64,000 nt of DNA from JAIVJG01 sp964236735 (GCA_964236735.1 CAXSFM010000010.1:138394-202393), one strand, 5' to 3'; counted from the first letter of the stretch, positions 29,027-38,506 are shown. Program-made: numbers and translations. The notes: generated by a model not told the origin, from the sequence alone.

Positions 29027-29082
29027 TGATGTGGCGATGCCGAAACAGGAGTTAGAGTTGAAGATGGTTGACCATGTAGAGT

Positions 29083-29694
29083 CTATCCCGACTTGGCCGC
29101 CTCGTCATCTTTTCCTGCCTGTTGGCCCGACGATTCCATCTGTTGAAGTAGGAATGCCTGAGCCGTGACCCAGTAGCGTTTGACGGTGGCGACGGAGAGC
29201 GAAAGGATTTCCGCCGTCTCTTCAAGTGAGAAGCCGACGATATAACGCAACTCCACGACGCGACATTGTTGCGGGTTCAAAGCAGCCAGCTTATTGAGCG
29301 CGGAGTCGAGCGCAAGCAGATCAAGCTGGTGCGGCTTGGAGGCGACCAATGCTTCTGTGAGCGTCTCTTTGAATTCACCGCCGCCACGCTTTAAGGCGTT
29401 GCGACTGCGTGCGTGGTCAATAAGTATGCGTCGCATCAGACGCGCCGCCGCGCCAAAAAAATGCGCGCGACTTTCCCAGTCAACGCGCTTCTCGCCCGCC
29501 AGTTGCAGATAGGCTTCGTTGACCAGAGCCGTCGGCTGGAGGGTGTGTCCGGCGCGCTCGCGTTTGAGATAGCCCGCTGCCACGCGGCGCAGTTCGTCAT
29601 AGATGAGCGGCAGCAAGCTATCGAGCGCAGCCCTTTCGCCTTTACTCCAATCGAGCAAAAGCTGTGTCACATCGTTGCGGGCGGGTGTGGTCAT
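29083..29694 (-). CDS. ECF sigma factor (TIGR02999/ECF43-like), kinase-linked
   Basis: A 203-residue sigma factor with region 2 at about 10-100 and region 4 at about 130-185. Region 4 contains LNPQQCRVVELRYIVGFSLE and the helix-turn-helix ETAEILSLSVATVKRYW. Region 2.2, normally an acidic D-x-x-D patch that contacts RNA polymerase, reads TLQPTALVNEAY (51-62), with T55 in the position of an acidic residue. In the known EcfP/PknT pair of this class, phosphorylation of such a Thr activates the sigma factor. The TPR kinase gene directly downstream fits that scheme. No anti-sigma gene is present. Confidence 0.88.
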   Translation of the reverse strand: MTTPARNDVTQLLLDWSKGERAALDSLLPLIYDELRRVAAGYLKRERAGHTLQPTALVNEAYLQLAGEKRVDWESRAHFFGAAARLMRRILIDHARSRNALKRGGGEFKETLTEALVASKPHQLDLLALDSALNKLAALNPQQCRVVELRYIVGFSLEETAEILSLSVATVKRYWVTAQAFLLQQMESSGQQAGKDDEAAKSG

Positions 29695-29833
29695 AGGAAT
29701 TTTTAGAGCTTGTCGCGCGACAAGCTGACCCGCTCATTCTAAATCGAAGCACGTCACATTGGTAGAAAAGAAATTTGCCGTCATCAACAGCACAGGCACA
29801 AACTATGTATTTCGTGAATGTTCCAAAACAAAG

Positions 29834-29868
29834 AGACCGGACAAGCCTCTTCACGGCCTGTCCGGTCT
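29834..29868 (-). terminator. Intrinsic terminator of the small secreted protein gene
   Basis: AGACCGGACA (29834-29843) pairs with TGTCCGGTCT (29859-29868). Reading the minus strand, the stem is followed by CTTTGTTTTGG. It lies 54 bases past the stop at 29922 and would separate that gene from the sigma factor gene. Confidence 0.75.
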
Positions 29869-29921
29869 GCGAGTAAATAAGGACTGTTCCCCTTCACCCG
29901 GTTTGCTTCCGCATGGTGTGC

Positions 29922-30398
29922 CTACTCGCCGTCTGGCCCTCCGCTGGGGAAGTAAGCATGGAACCGAATCATCGCGATGCAGCCATCCATATTGACCTGG
30001 CACATTTTCGATCCCAAGGGGCAGCCGCTGCCATATTTGTGGCCGCACTCGTCAACGCTACCGATGGAAGCTTGCTGCTGCCCGTTGCCTTTGAGCTTGA
30101 GCGTCGCTCGATGAAGTTTCGCCAGCAAAATTGTCTCGCGGGCTTGGGAAGTATTACCGGCGACGGCCTTGAGAGCGTCATACTCGGCCAGCAAGTCTGC
30201 ACGGTCGGTCGCGTTCCTGATCGTCTGAATCTTCGCCCTGTCTAACTGTGCGAGGATGCCCTGAGCCGCAGTGGCGGTCTCCATTTGAGGCGCTGCGCCT
30301 TGTGTCGCGGCGACCGCTTGAAGCTGTCCCGTCATCGCGGCGCACAGCATGAAGAGGATGGCGATGAACGCCAATTGTGTTTTCGATATTCTCTGCAT
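29922..30398 (-). CDS. Small secreted protein with a C-terminal cysteine cluster
   Basis: A 158-residue protein from the ATG at 30398, preceded by AAGGAGA. A signal peptide (about 1-30, FIAILFMLCAAMTGQLQAVA) is followed by a helical Ala/Gln/Leu-rich middle. The tail has four cysteines in ECGHKYGSGCPLGSKMCQ and DGCIAMIRF. The spacing could support two disulfides or a metal site. No maturation enzyme is seen nearby, so a modified-peptide precursor is only a guess. It lies exactly between two divergent sigma/kinase modules and could be a target or ligand of one of them. I know no named family. Confidence 0.68.
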   Translation of the reverse strand: MQRISKTQLAFIAILFMLCAAMTGQLQAVAATQGAAPQMETATAAQGILAQLDRAKIQTIRNATDRADLLAEYDALKAVAGNTSQARETILLAKLHRATLKLKGNGQQQASIGSVDECGHKYGSGCPLGSKMCQVNMDGCIAMIRFHAYFPSGGPDGE

Positions 30399-30660
30399 TG
30401 TCGGTTCTCCTTATAGTTTCTCATCGGTTGATGACGGCAGCATCACCCTCATCACGTTTGTCTTTTTGTGTCATTCAACTGCTTCAATCATTAAGGCGAA
30501 TTTGTTCGACCGAAACTATCATCAGGGCGGAAACTTTTTTACCGGCGCGATCATCGAGCGTGAGTTGGCGGACTGGATTTGAAGACCTGACTCTCGCTTG
30601 TGTGGTAAATTCAGGAGCGTTAGCCCCGACCTTACCCGACCTTTTCGCGAGAAGAATCTA

Positions 30661-31230
30661 ATGAGCGCGCCGGAATCGCACGAGGTTACGGAACTTCTAA
30701 TAGCCTGGAGCGACGGCGACGAAGCCGCGCTCGAACGCCTCGCGCCGCTCGTCCACGCGGAGCTTCATCGCATCGCGCGCCGTTACATGAGCGGCGAGCG
30801 CGCCGGCCATACGCTGCAAACCACCGCTCTCGTCAACGAAGCGTACATGCGTCTCATAGACTGGAAGAATGTGCGCTGGCAGAACCGCGCGCATTTCTTC
30901 GGCGTCTCCGCGCAACTGATGCGCCGGATTCTGGTTGACTTCGCGCGCCGCCGCCCGCGCGTCCGTGACGAAGAGGTGCGCCACGTCTCGCTCGAAGAGG
31001 CTCTGGTCGTTTCGGGGGAGCGCGACGCGGACATCGTCGCGCTCGATGAAGCCCTCACGTCGCTTGCCGAAATTGACCCGCGCAAGGCGCGCATCGTGGA
31101 ACTGCGTTTCTTCGGAGGTCTGAGCGTGGAAGAGACGGCGGAGGTCTTGGGCGTCGCGCCGATTACGGTGATGCGCGAGTGGAACAAAGCGAAACTCTGG
31201 CTCCATCGCGAGCTTAATTCTGAAGGATGA
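30661..31230 (+). CDS. ECF sigma factor (TIGR02999/ECF43-like), second copy
   Basis: A 189-residue sigma factor starting at the ATG at 30661. It is a clear paralogue of the one at 29083: region 2 contains GERAGHTLQTTALVNEAYMR (46-65) and region 4 contains ARIVELRFFGGLSVEETAEV. T55 again occupies the region 2.2 place usually held by an acidic residue, here with a second Thr at 54. Its TGA overlaps the ATG of the following kinase gene (ATGA), a strong sign of translational coupling. The 262 bases upstream separate it from a divergent gene and should hold both promoters. Confidence 0.9.
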   Translation: MSAPESHEVTELLIAWSDGDEAALERLAPLVHAELHRIARRYMSGERAGHTLQTTALVNEAYMRLIDWKNVRWQNRAHFFGVSAQLMRRILVDFARRRPRVRDEEVRHVSLEEALVVSGERDADIVALDEALTSLAEIDPRKARIVELRFFGGLSVEETAEVLGVAPITVMREWNKAKLWLHRELNSEG

Positions 31231-34109
31231 AGGCGGAACGCTGGAAACAGATTGACGCGCTGTTCGACGCCGTCGAGGAATTGCCCGCCGAGCGGCGAGA
31301 CGCCTTTCTCGCCGAAGCCTGCGCCGGCGATGAAGAACTGCGCCGCGAAGTCCAGAGCCTCCTCGCGGAACAGGAGAAGATCGCCGACGGCTTCATGGAA
31401 AATTCGGCGATGAAGGTCGTGGCTCAAGGCATCGCCGCGCAGCACACGGTCTTTCAAAGCGTCCCGTTCACCAACGGCGAAGTCGGCAACTACAAAATCG
31501 AGCGTCTGCTCGGCGCGGGCGGCATGGGCGAAATTTACCTGGCGCACGATGGCAAACTGAACCGCAAGGTCGCGCTCAAGATTCTCCCCGCAGAATTCAT
31601 CTCCGATGCCGAACGCCTCCGACGCTTCGAGCGCGAGGCGCGCGCCGTCTCCGCCTTGAACCATCCGAACATCGTCACCATCTACGATGTGGGCGAAGCC
31701 GGCGGCTGGCACTTCATCGCCACCGAGTTCATCGAAGGGAAAACCTTGCGCGAGAGATCGAGCGAGAATCTGTCGCTCAAGGAAATTCTTTCAATCGCGG
31801 CGCAGGCGGCGGAAGCTCTGTCAGCGGCGCACGGCGCGGGCGTCATTCATCGAGACATCAAGCCGGAGAACATCATGGTGCGCGCCGACGGCTACGTGAA
31901 GGTGCTGGACTTCGGGCTGGCGAAATTGAGCATGACGGAGACGGACTCGCCGGACGCGCGCGCGCCGGAGACGCAGGCGGGCGTTGTGATGGGAACGCTC
32001 GCATACATGTCGCCGGAGCAGGCGACGGGCGAGCCGGTTGACCACCGCACCGACATCTGGAGTCTGGGCTGCGTCCTCTACGAAATGGCGACGGGCGATA
32101 AACCCTTCACGCGCGAGAACCGGCAAGCCACCATCAACGCTATTCTCTCCGGCGAGCCGAGCGCGGCCAGCGCGTCCGACCCGAACCTTCCCGGCGAACT
32201 CGACCACGTTCTCGGCAAGGCGCTTGAGAAAGATCGAGAGATGCGTTACCAGACCGCCTCCGACTTTCGCGCAGATCTGCGCCGCCTGCTCCGCGCGATA
32301 GATTCTTCCCCGTCGTGGTCGAGCGGAAAAGTTGTCGCCGCGAGGACGCAATCGAAGATCAAACAATCGAAGTTTCACCGTCGCGTCGCGTTCGTTGTCG
32401 CGACTCTCACACTCTTGCTCGCCGTCGCGAGTCTCGTCGCGTGGCAATTTTTCAAGCCGCAGCCGAGCGCGCCGGAATGGTCGCGCGCGAAGAACATTCA
32501 ACTGACGGATCAGGCCGGCACGGAATTTTTCCCCTGCCTCTCGCCGGACGGCAAGAGTTTCGTCTATGCCGGAAAGTCAAACGGAAATTACGATTTATTT
32601 TTGCAGCGCGTCGGCGGCAAGAATGCGACGAACCTGACTAAAGACTCGGACGCAGACGACAGCCAGCCCGCTTTCTCGCCCGACGGCGCGCGCATCGCGT
32701 TTCGCTCCGAGCGCGAGACGCCGGGCATTTACGTTATGGAAGCGACGGGCGAGAACGCGCGCCGCGTCTCTGACGACGGCTTTCATCCTTCCTGGTCGCC
32801 GGACGGCAGGGAGATCGTGTTCAGCACTGCAGGCAGGGATTTGCCCGACGTGAGAAACACGAATCCGAGCGCGTTGTGGAGCGTGAACGTCGAGAGCGGG
32901 GCGCGACGACTGTTGACCGAGACGGACGCGATGCAGCCCGCATGGTCGCCGCATGGAAATCGCATCGCCTTCTGGTTCATGCCGCCAAGCGTCGGACGCA
33001 GCGACATCGCGACGATTGCGCGCACGGGCGGCGACGATGTGGTGGTCGTCACCAAAGACGCCTCGACGAACTGGAATCCGGTCTGGTCGCCGGACGGACA
33101 GTTTCTCTACTTCGCCAGCGACCGAAGCGGCAACATGAATTTCTGGCGCGTCCGCGTTGACGAAGAGACGGGGCGCGTCTTATCCGAGCCGGAGGCGGTC
33201 GTCACGCCGTCGAAGTTTAGCCGTCATCTGAATTTTTCGCGCGACGGCAAGCGGATGATCTACGTCCAGACGAGCAACGAGTCGAACATACAGGCCGTTG
33301 AATTTGACGCGAGAAGCGAAAGACCCGCCGGCGTCCCTTTCTGGATAACGCGCGGAGACCGGCAGGTCGGTCGCCCGGAGCTTTCGCCCGACGGCAAACA
33401 ATTTGTCATGCGACTGCCGCGCCGGACGCAGGACGACATCATCCTCGTCAATCGCGACGGCTCGAACTGGCGCGACCTGACGAACGATAAATTTTTCGAC
33501 CGTTACCCGCGTTGGTCGCCCGACGGAAAAAAAGTCGCCTTCGTTTCCGACCGCAGCGGGAGTTATGAAATCTGGATGATTGACGCGGACGGGACGAACC
33601 TGCGTCAACTAACTTTCGACAGCCCGCCGGGCACGTCGTTTCCCATCTGGTCGCCCGACGGCGCGCGGCTGCTCTTCAGAAAAAGCCCCGTCTCGCTCAT
33701 CTTCGATTTGAATAAAAACTGGAACGAGCAGACGCCGCAACTTGTGCCGCCGCAGGATAATCCGGCGGACGCTTTCGTCGTCTGGGACTGGTCGCCGGAT
33801 GGAAAAAAACTCGCAGGCACTTTCAGCGGGAGCGGCGTCGGGATAGGTTATTTTTCGTTCAAGACGAACCGCTACGAAAAAGTCGCGGACTTCGACACTC
33901 AACCGTGGTGGCTGCCCGATAGTCGCCGCATGGTCTTCGCGCACGACGGCAAAGCGTTCATCGCAGACACGATCACGAAAAAGGTTCGCGAAATCGTTTT
34001 GCGCCAGCCCGAGCAGATTCGGAACGTTGGCGTCAGCCGTGATGGTCGTCTGCTTTATTACACGCTGCTTTCGTCGGAAGACAACATCTGGCTGTTAAGC
34101 CTAGAATGA
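31227..34109 (+). CDS. Ser/Thr protein kinase with TolB-like PD40 propeller
   Basis: A 960-residue protein overlapping the sigma gene by four bases. The N-terminal helical domain (MKAERWKQIDALFDAV) resembles that of the TPR kinase. Kinase features are LLGAGGMGEIYLA (94-106), K118, HRDIKPENIM near 209, DFGLAKL near 229 and MSPEQATGEPVDHRTDIWSL. One membrane helix (VAFVVATLTLLLAVASLVAW) lies at about 388-410. The outer half is a beta-propeller of WD40-like PD40 repeats, each with a SPDG core (FPCLSPDGKSFVYAG, PSWSPDGREIVFSTA, PRWSPDGKKVAFVSD). Kinase-PD40 fusions are typical of Acidobacteriota. The propeller probably binds an extracytoplasmic ligand. Confidence 0.95.
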   Translation: MKAERWKQIDALFDAVEELPAERRDAFLAEACAGDEELRREVQSLLAEQEKIADGFMENSAMKVVAQGIAAQHTVFQSVPFTNGEVGNYKIERLLGAGGMGEIYLAHDGKLNRKVALKILPAEFISDAERLRRFEREARAVSALNHPNIVTIYDVGEAGGWHFIATEFIEGKTLRERSSENLSLKEILSIAAQAAEALSAAHGAGVIHRDIKPENIMVRADGYVKVLDFGLAKLSMTETDSPDARAPETQAGVVMGTLAYMSPEQATGEPVDHRTDIWSLGCVLYEMATGDKPFTRENRQATINAILSGEPSAASASDPNLPGELDHVLGKALEKDREMRYQTASDFRADLRRLLRAIDSSPSWSSGKVVAARTQSKIKQSKFHRRVAFVVATLTLLLAVASLVAWQFFKPQPSAPEWSRAKNIQLTDQAGTEFFPCLSPDGKSFVYAGKSNGNYDLFLQRVGGKNATNLTKDSDADDSQPAFSPDGARIAFRSERETPGIYVMEATGENARRVSDDGFHPSWSPDGREIVFSTAGRDLPDVRNTNPSALWSVNVESGARRLLTETDAMQPAWSPHGNRIAFWFMPPSVGRSDIATIARTGGDDVVVVTKDASTNWNPVWSPDGQFLYFASDRSGNMNFWRVRVDEETGRVLSEPEAVVTPSKFSRHLNFSRDGKRMIYVQTSNESNIQAVEFDARSERPAGVPFWITRGDRQVGRPELSPDGKQFVMRLPRRTQDDIILVNRDGSNWRDLTNDKFFDRYPRWSPDGKKVAFVSDRSGSYEIWMIDADGTNLRQLTFDSPPGTSFPIWSPDGARLLFRKSPVSLIFDLNKNWNEQTPQLVPPQDNPADAFVVWDWSPDGKKLAGTFSGSGVGIGYFSFKTNRYEKVADFDTQPWWLPDSRRMVFAHDGKAFIADTITKKVREIVLRQPEQIRNVGVSRDGRLLYYTLLSSEDNIWLLSLE

Positions 34110-34138
34110 TCTTCAACGCTTAGAGCAGATTTCGTTTC

Positions 34139-34205
34139 AATGTACGGTAGGCTGTCAGCCTGCCGCGCACACAGTTGGCGGCAGGCTGACAGCCTACCGT
34201 ACATT
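34139..34205. repeat. Perfect 27-bp palindrome
   Basis: Exact inverted arms 34139-34165 and 34179-34205 (core GGTAGGCTGTCAGCCTGCCG) enclose a 13-base loop. Outside them, TAGAGC and GCTCTA extend a weaker pairing. It lies 30 bases after the kinase stop. Confidence 0.92.
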
Positions 34206-34297
34206 GATTTGCAAACCGCTCTAAATATCTCTCCCACGCCGGACGCGAATTTGAGCAACACTTGCGCGGTGTGAATCTGTCCTTGAGTAGCACAAAA

Positions 34298-34327
34298 AAA
34301 GCCTGCGGGACTTAACCGGCAGGCTTT
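34298..34327. terminator. Bidirectional intrinsic terminator
   Basis: AAAGCCTGC (34298-34306) pairs with GCAGGCTTT (34319-34327). A run of A precedes the stem and a run of T follows it, so it can stop transcripts from both the plus-strand kinase gene and the minus-strand receptor gene. Confidence 0.88.
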
Positions 34328-34397
34328 TTCGCTAACGTCTCAATTGATATTTGTCTTGCTTCAAGCTGACGCCTGATGCTCTTCTGTTGACGCCGCC

Positions 34398-37300
34398 TTA
34401 GAAGTTTAACTTCAAGGCAAACTGGAACTGGCGCGGGTCGAAGGCGGCGGTCGAGCGGCTGCGGTAGCGACCGTTGCCGGCGCGCTCGTTGACGGCGAGC
34501 ACGTCGTTGAGGTTGGGCGAGACCGCCGCCTCGTTGAAGCGATTGAAGAGGTTGAAGCCCTCGGCGATCACTTCGAGACGGAACCGCTCGCCGAGCAGAA
34601 TGTTGCGCGCGACTCTCAGGTCGAGCGAAGAATAAGAGTGCGTCAGTCCCGCGTTGCGTCCGAGATTGCCGGACTGGAACGACGCAGGCACGAACAGAGT
34701 CCCGTCAGCGGTGACGCTCGGACGGTCTGTGTTCGAGGTCAAGTCGTTGTTGGTGTCCTGCCCCGTCAGAATGTTGAAGGGTCGCCCGGAAGAGATTTCA
34801 AAAATCGGCGCGACGACGAAGTCAGCGAAGAAAGCTCGCAGGCCGCTTTCACCGCGCCACGCGGCGGGCGAGGTCAGCACGCCGCTGAAGACGAAGCGAT
34901 GACGCTGATCGAACAGAGAGTCAGCGCGCTCGCCGCTCAAACTCGTCACGTCCTGCGGAAGCAAGAGCGTCTGCAAATCGCTGGAGTCGTCAATCGAGTG
35001 CGACAAAGTGTAGGACGCGAGGAACTGGTAGTTGTTGCTGAAGCGGCGGCGCAGTTCAACCGTGCCCGCGTGATAGACCGAGTTGCCGTCAGAGACCTGC
35101 GCGTTCACGTCGCCGAAGGTCGTCACAAAGCCGGGACGTTGCAGCGCGCCCGTCCCCGTCAGCACGCTGTTGAGCGTGGCGGGCGTGACTGCGCCGCTCG
35201 TGATTGACTGCGTGAAGAAGTAGTTCGGCCCCGACGGGCGGAAGAGATTCGCGACGAACGGATTGACCACCGTCCCGCGCGATGTGACGAAGACGAGTCC
35301 CGGCACAGGCTGCGACAAAACGCCTGTGCAGGCCGGAAGTGACAGCACCTCGCCGGTACTAACGGGCTGGCGGCCCGTGCAACGGACGAAGTTCTGAATG
35401 AGCAGATTGTTATTCGGCGCGTTGAGGTTCGTCGGGTGCGGCAGGTGATGCGCGCCCGTGAACAACCAGCTCGCCGAGATGGACATGTTCTCGCTCAACT
35501 TACGCTCGATGGTCGCGTTGGCTTGATTGGCGTAAGCGTATTTGAAATCGCTCGACACGGGCAGCGAGAACGGCAGGAACGGCCCGAAGCCGGGAAACGT
35601 CTGGTCGTTGAAACGCTGGCGACCGAACTGATAGTCAGTGCCGGCGGCGACGCCCGGCGTGCGGAATCCTGCGGGGCACAAGGGATTCCCCGTCTGTCCG
35701 GTGCAGACCGTGCCCTGAAAAATCTGCACGGCGTTCAAGGTCGCGGTCGGCGTGGGGCTGCCGGGCAGCGCGATGAATTGCTGTTGCTGCACGTTGTCGG
35801 CGATGTCGGAGTTGAAGCCAATAGCGAGCAGCGGGTGGTCATAGAAAAGTCCGTAGGCTGCGCGCAAGACGGTCTTGCCGTTGCCGCCCAAGTCCCACGC
35901 CATGCCGATGCGCGGCGCGAAATTATTCTTGTCGCGCGGGAAGCCCTGTTGGATGCGGAAGGCGTCGTAGAAACCCTGCACGGTGGACGCGCTGACGGGA
36001 ATGCCTGAGAGCGGGTCTGTGAAATCCTGCACTGGAAGTTGGTCTGTAATTTCGTAGTCGTAACGCACGCCGTAGTTGAGCGTGAAGTCCTTGCGGATTT
36101 TCCAGGAGTCCTGCGCGAAGACTGCGAGCGGGCGATTCTTGAGCGTGCTGTTGGGATTGCCGAAGCCCTGCACGAAGTTGCCGGGGAAGCCTAAGCCGTA
36201 CTGCTGGACGGATGTGAACGCGGGCGCGCTGCCGGGAAAAGCCGCGAGCGTATTGGCGGAGAGTCCGCCGAAGTTGAAGAGTCCGGCGAAGTTCAACTCG
36301 AAGACCGCATCAACGTGGACGAAGTTGGCATCGCCGCCGAACTTCATCGTGTGATTGCCCGCCACGACGCTGACGTTGTCGGTGTACTGGTAACGATTCT
36401 CCGTGCGGATGACCGGCGAGAAAAGTTCGCGACCGATGAAGGCGACGCCGGAAATGTTGTAGGCCGTGCCCTGCCCGTTCTGCGAAGTGAACGTCGCGCG
36501 GCGCGAGCTAAAGCTGAAACGCCCTTCGTTGACAACTCTGTTTGAGAGCGTCGAGTTGAGCGTCACGACGAACGCGGTGTCACGCAAAGTCTGTCTGCCG
36601 GTACGCGAGAAGTCGTTCTGGCCGAGCGACTGATTCTGCGACTCGACTTGAATGCCGGTGATTTCCGAAGGGTTGTAGCTGAAGCGCATCGAGAGATTGT
36701 TCGACTCTGAAAGTTTGTGGTCGAGACGCGCCGAGTTAAAAGTCGTGGCTTCCTTGATCGGGAAGACGCGCGAAAGGCCGAGCAGCGGACGGAACGCATT
36801 CGCGTTGACGGGGACGGGCGCACCTGTCAGGAAGAAACGACCGCCGATGGTTTGACCCGCCGTGATCGCGCCGCCGGGACTCAGCAAAGTGCTCGACCCG
36901 TTGAGTCCAATCTGTCCGCCGCTCGATGCCAGCGTCGCGTACTGGACTGCTGCGCCCGCGAGCGCCTGACCCTGCGCGATGTTGGCCGGCACGCCCGATG
37001 CAATGAGCGCGCCCGCCTGCGTGAGCAAGCCTTGAACGTAAGTGGATTGCGCCGACGAGATGCGATTGAAGGTTTGCGTAAAGGGCAAAAACGGCGCGCC
37101 GATGGTGACGTTGCTGGTTAAACTCTGAATCACGTCGCTCGTAAAAAAGCCCGACTCCTGCCGCCTGCGCTGCTCGAAGGCGAGAAAGAAGAAAGTGTTA
37201 TTTTTATCGAGCGGCCCGCCGAGCGTCGCGCCATACTGCGCGCGTGTGAACGGAGGTTTTTTGTTCGGGTCGTTGTCAATCAGCGGCGCGAAGGCGTTGC

Positions 37301-38123
37301 GCGATTGAATGCTCTTGTGACGGATAAAGCCAAAGACGTTGCCGTGCAAGTCGTTCGTGCCCGACTTCGTGACGACGTTGACGACGCCGCCGGACGAGCG
37401 TCCAAACTCCGGCGCGAAGGAATTAGTGACGACCTGAAACTCCTGCACCGCTTCCTGCGAAACCGTCGAGCGCGAAGCGTTGACCGAGTTGTCCGTATTA
37501 TCCGCGCCGTCCACCTGCACGAGATTCGAGCGTCCGCGTTGGCCGCCGAAGTTCAGCCCCGACGTGGGAGCCGGCCCGATGGGGCGACCGTTGTCGCGCG
37601 TGACGGTTGAAGTCGTCAGCGTAAAGTTGATGTAGTCGCGCTGGTTAATCGGCAAGTTTTCGATGCGCGCTTGATCAATGGTGTTTGAGACGCTCGTCTT
37701 CGATGTCTCGACGAGTTCGGTCTGCGCGCCCGTGACGGTGACGATGTCTGTAATCTGGCCGATCTCAAGCGCGACATCGAGGTCTGCGCGCTGGCCGAGC
37801 GTGACTCTCACGTCGGGCAGCACGGCCTTCTTAAAGTTCGCCGCTTCGACTGTGACCTGATAGACGCCCGGAGGCAGATTGGTGATTTGATAGAAGCCCT
37901 CTCCGTTGCTCGTCGAGGTGCGCGCCACGCTCGTCGCCGCATTGCTCGCCGTGACGGTCGCGCCCTGTACCACTGCGCCCTGCGGGTCATGCACGACGCC
38001 GCTCAGGTTAGCGGTGGTCGAGTCGGACTGCGCCAGCGCGATGCTCGTACAGAGCATCAGCATGGTGGCGATGATGGCGAGACGGGTGGCGTTGAAGGAC
38101 AATCTGAGAGGGAACGAGCGCAT
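34398..38123 (-). CDS. Oar-like TonB-dependent outer-membrane receptor
   Basis: A 1,241-residue protein. The ATG at 38123 is chosen: AAGGAG lies nine bases upstream and it opens the signal peptide (LAIIATMLMLCTSIALA). Domains: carboxypeptidase-regulatory-like domain (about 30-115, GVVHDPQGAVVQGATVTASN, FYQITNLPPGVYQVTVEA); a plug domain (about 130-300) with LPINQRDYINFTLTTST and VNVVTKSGTNDLHGNVFGF; and a ~900-residue beta-barrel ending in FQFALKLNF with terminal Phe. Such receptors move large ligands such as glycans or peptides and are strongly multiplied in Acidobacteriota. No SusD partner or TonB gene is nearby. The gene is monocistronic. Confidence 0.93.
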   Translation of the reverse strand: MRSFPLRLSFNATRLAIIATMLMLCTSIALAQSDSTTANLSGVVHDPQGAVVQGATVTASNAATSVARTSTSNGEGFYQITNLPPGVYQVTVEAANFKKAVLPDVRVTLGQRADLDVALEIGQITDIVTVTGAQTELVETSKTSVSNTIDQARIENLPINQRDYINFTLTTSTVTRDNGRPIGPAPTSGLNFGGQRGRSNLVQVDGADNTDNSVNASRSTVSQEAVQEFQVVTNSFAPEFGRSSGGVVNVVTKSGTNDLHGNVFGFIRHKSIQSRNAFAPLIDNDPNKKPPFTRAQYGATLGGPLDKNNTFFFLAFEQRRRQESGFFTSDVIQSLTSNVTIGAPFLPFTQTFNRISSAQSTYVQGLLTQAGALIASGVPANIAQGQALAGAAVQYATLASSGGQIGLNGSSTLLSPGGAITAGQTIGGRFFLTGAPVPVNANAFRPLLGLSRVFPIKEATTFNSARLDHKLSESNNLSMRFSYNPSEITGIQVESQNQSLGQNDFSRTGRQTLRDTAFVVTLNSTLSNRVVNEGRFSFSSRRATFTSQNGQGTAYNISGVAFIGRELFSPVIRTENRYQYTDNVSVVAGNHTMKFGGDANFVHVDAVFELNFAGLFNFGGLSANTLAAFPGSAPAFTSVQQYGLGFPGNFVQGFGNPNSTLKNRPLAVFAQDSWKIRKDFTLNYGVRYDYEITDQLPVQDFTDPLSGIPVSASTVQGFYDAFRIQQGFPRDKNNFAPRIGMAWDLGGNGKTVLRAAYGLFYDHPLLAIGFNSDIADNVQQQQFIALPGSPTPTATLNAVQIFQGTVCTGQTGNPLCPAGFRTPGVAAGTDYQFGRQRFNDQTFPGFGPFLPFSLPVSSDFKYAYANQANATIERKLSENMSISASWLFTGAHHLPHPTNLNAPNNNLLIQNFVRCTGRQPVSTGEVLSLPACTGVLSQPVPGLVFVTSRGTVVNPFVANLFRPSGPNYFFTQSITSGAVTPATLNSVLTGTGALQRPGFVTTFGDVNAQVSDGNSVYHAGTVELRRRFSNNYQFLASYTLSHSIDDSSDLQTLLLPQDVTSLSGERADSLFDQRHRFVFSGVLTSPAAWRGESGLRAFFADFVVAPIFEISSGRPFNILTGQDTNNDLTSNTDRPSVTADGTLFVPASFQSGNLGRNAGLTHSYSSLDLRVARNILLGERFRLEVIAEGFNLFNRFNEAAVSPNLNDVLAVNERAGNGRYRSRSTAAFDPRQFQFALKLNF

Positions 38124-38506
38124 CTTTTTTCTCCTTAGCATGGTGAAACGTGTATCTAAAATTTTGTATGCGGGTTGCGTGGCGCGAAACCGGCGAACTC
38201 GGCGCGGCGGCGGATTGCCTGAACGCCTATGGCCTGCAAGCGTCTGCGAGAGCCGCGAGAAAGCGTTCACGCGATGGAGGAGGTAGGGAGACTCTAGCGT
38301 TTGTAGAACGCAATGAGCAATCCTCGATGCTTGCGACGACTTTGTACCGCAAATAATGACGAATGGCAAGAACCTAACTGAGGCGTCGAAAGGCGAAAGT
38401 TGTCTGAAGCGACTTTCATGCGCGCGTTTCGTGACAGCGTATCCGCCTGCCTTCTAATTCAAGCTCAGTATAGCACGACGAATCTGTAAGCTGATGCGTT
38501 GAAACT
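38124..38506. other. Intergenic region upstream of the receptor gene
   Basis: These 383 bases hold the receptor's ribosome-binding site and presumably its promoter, but I see no convincing -35/-10 pair. There is no repeat, RNA gene or supported reading frame. The in-frame extension of the receptor frame has no signal peptide and is rejected as coding. Confidence 0.5.
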
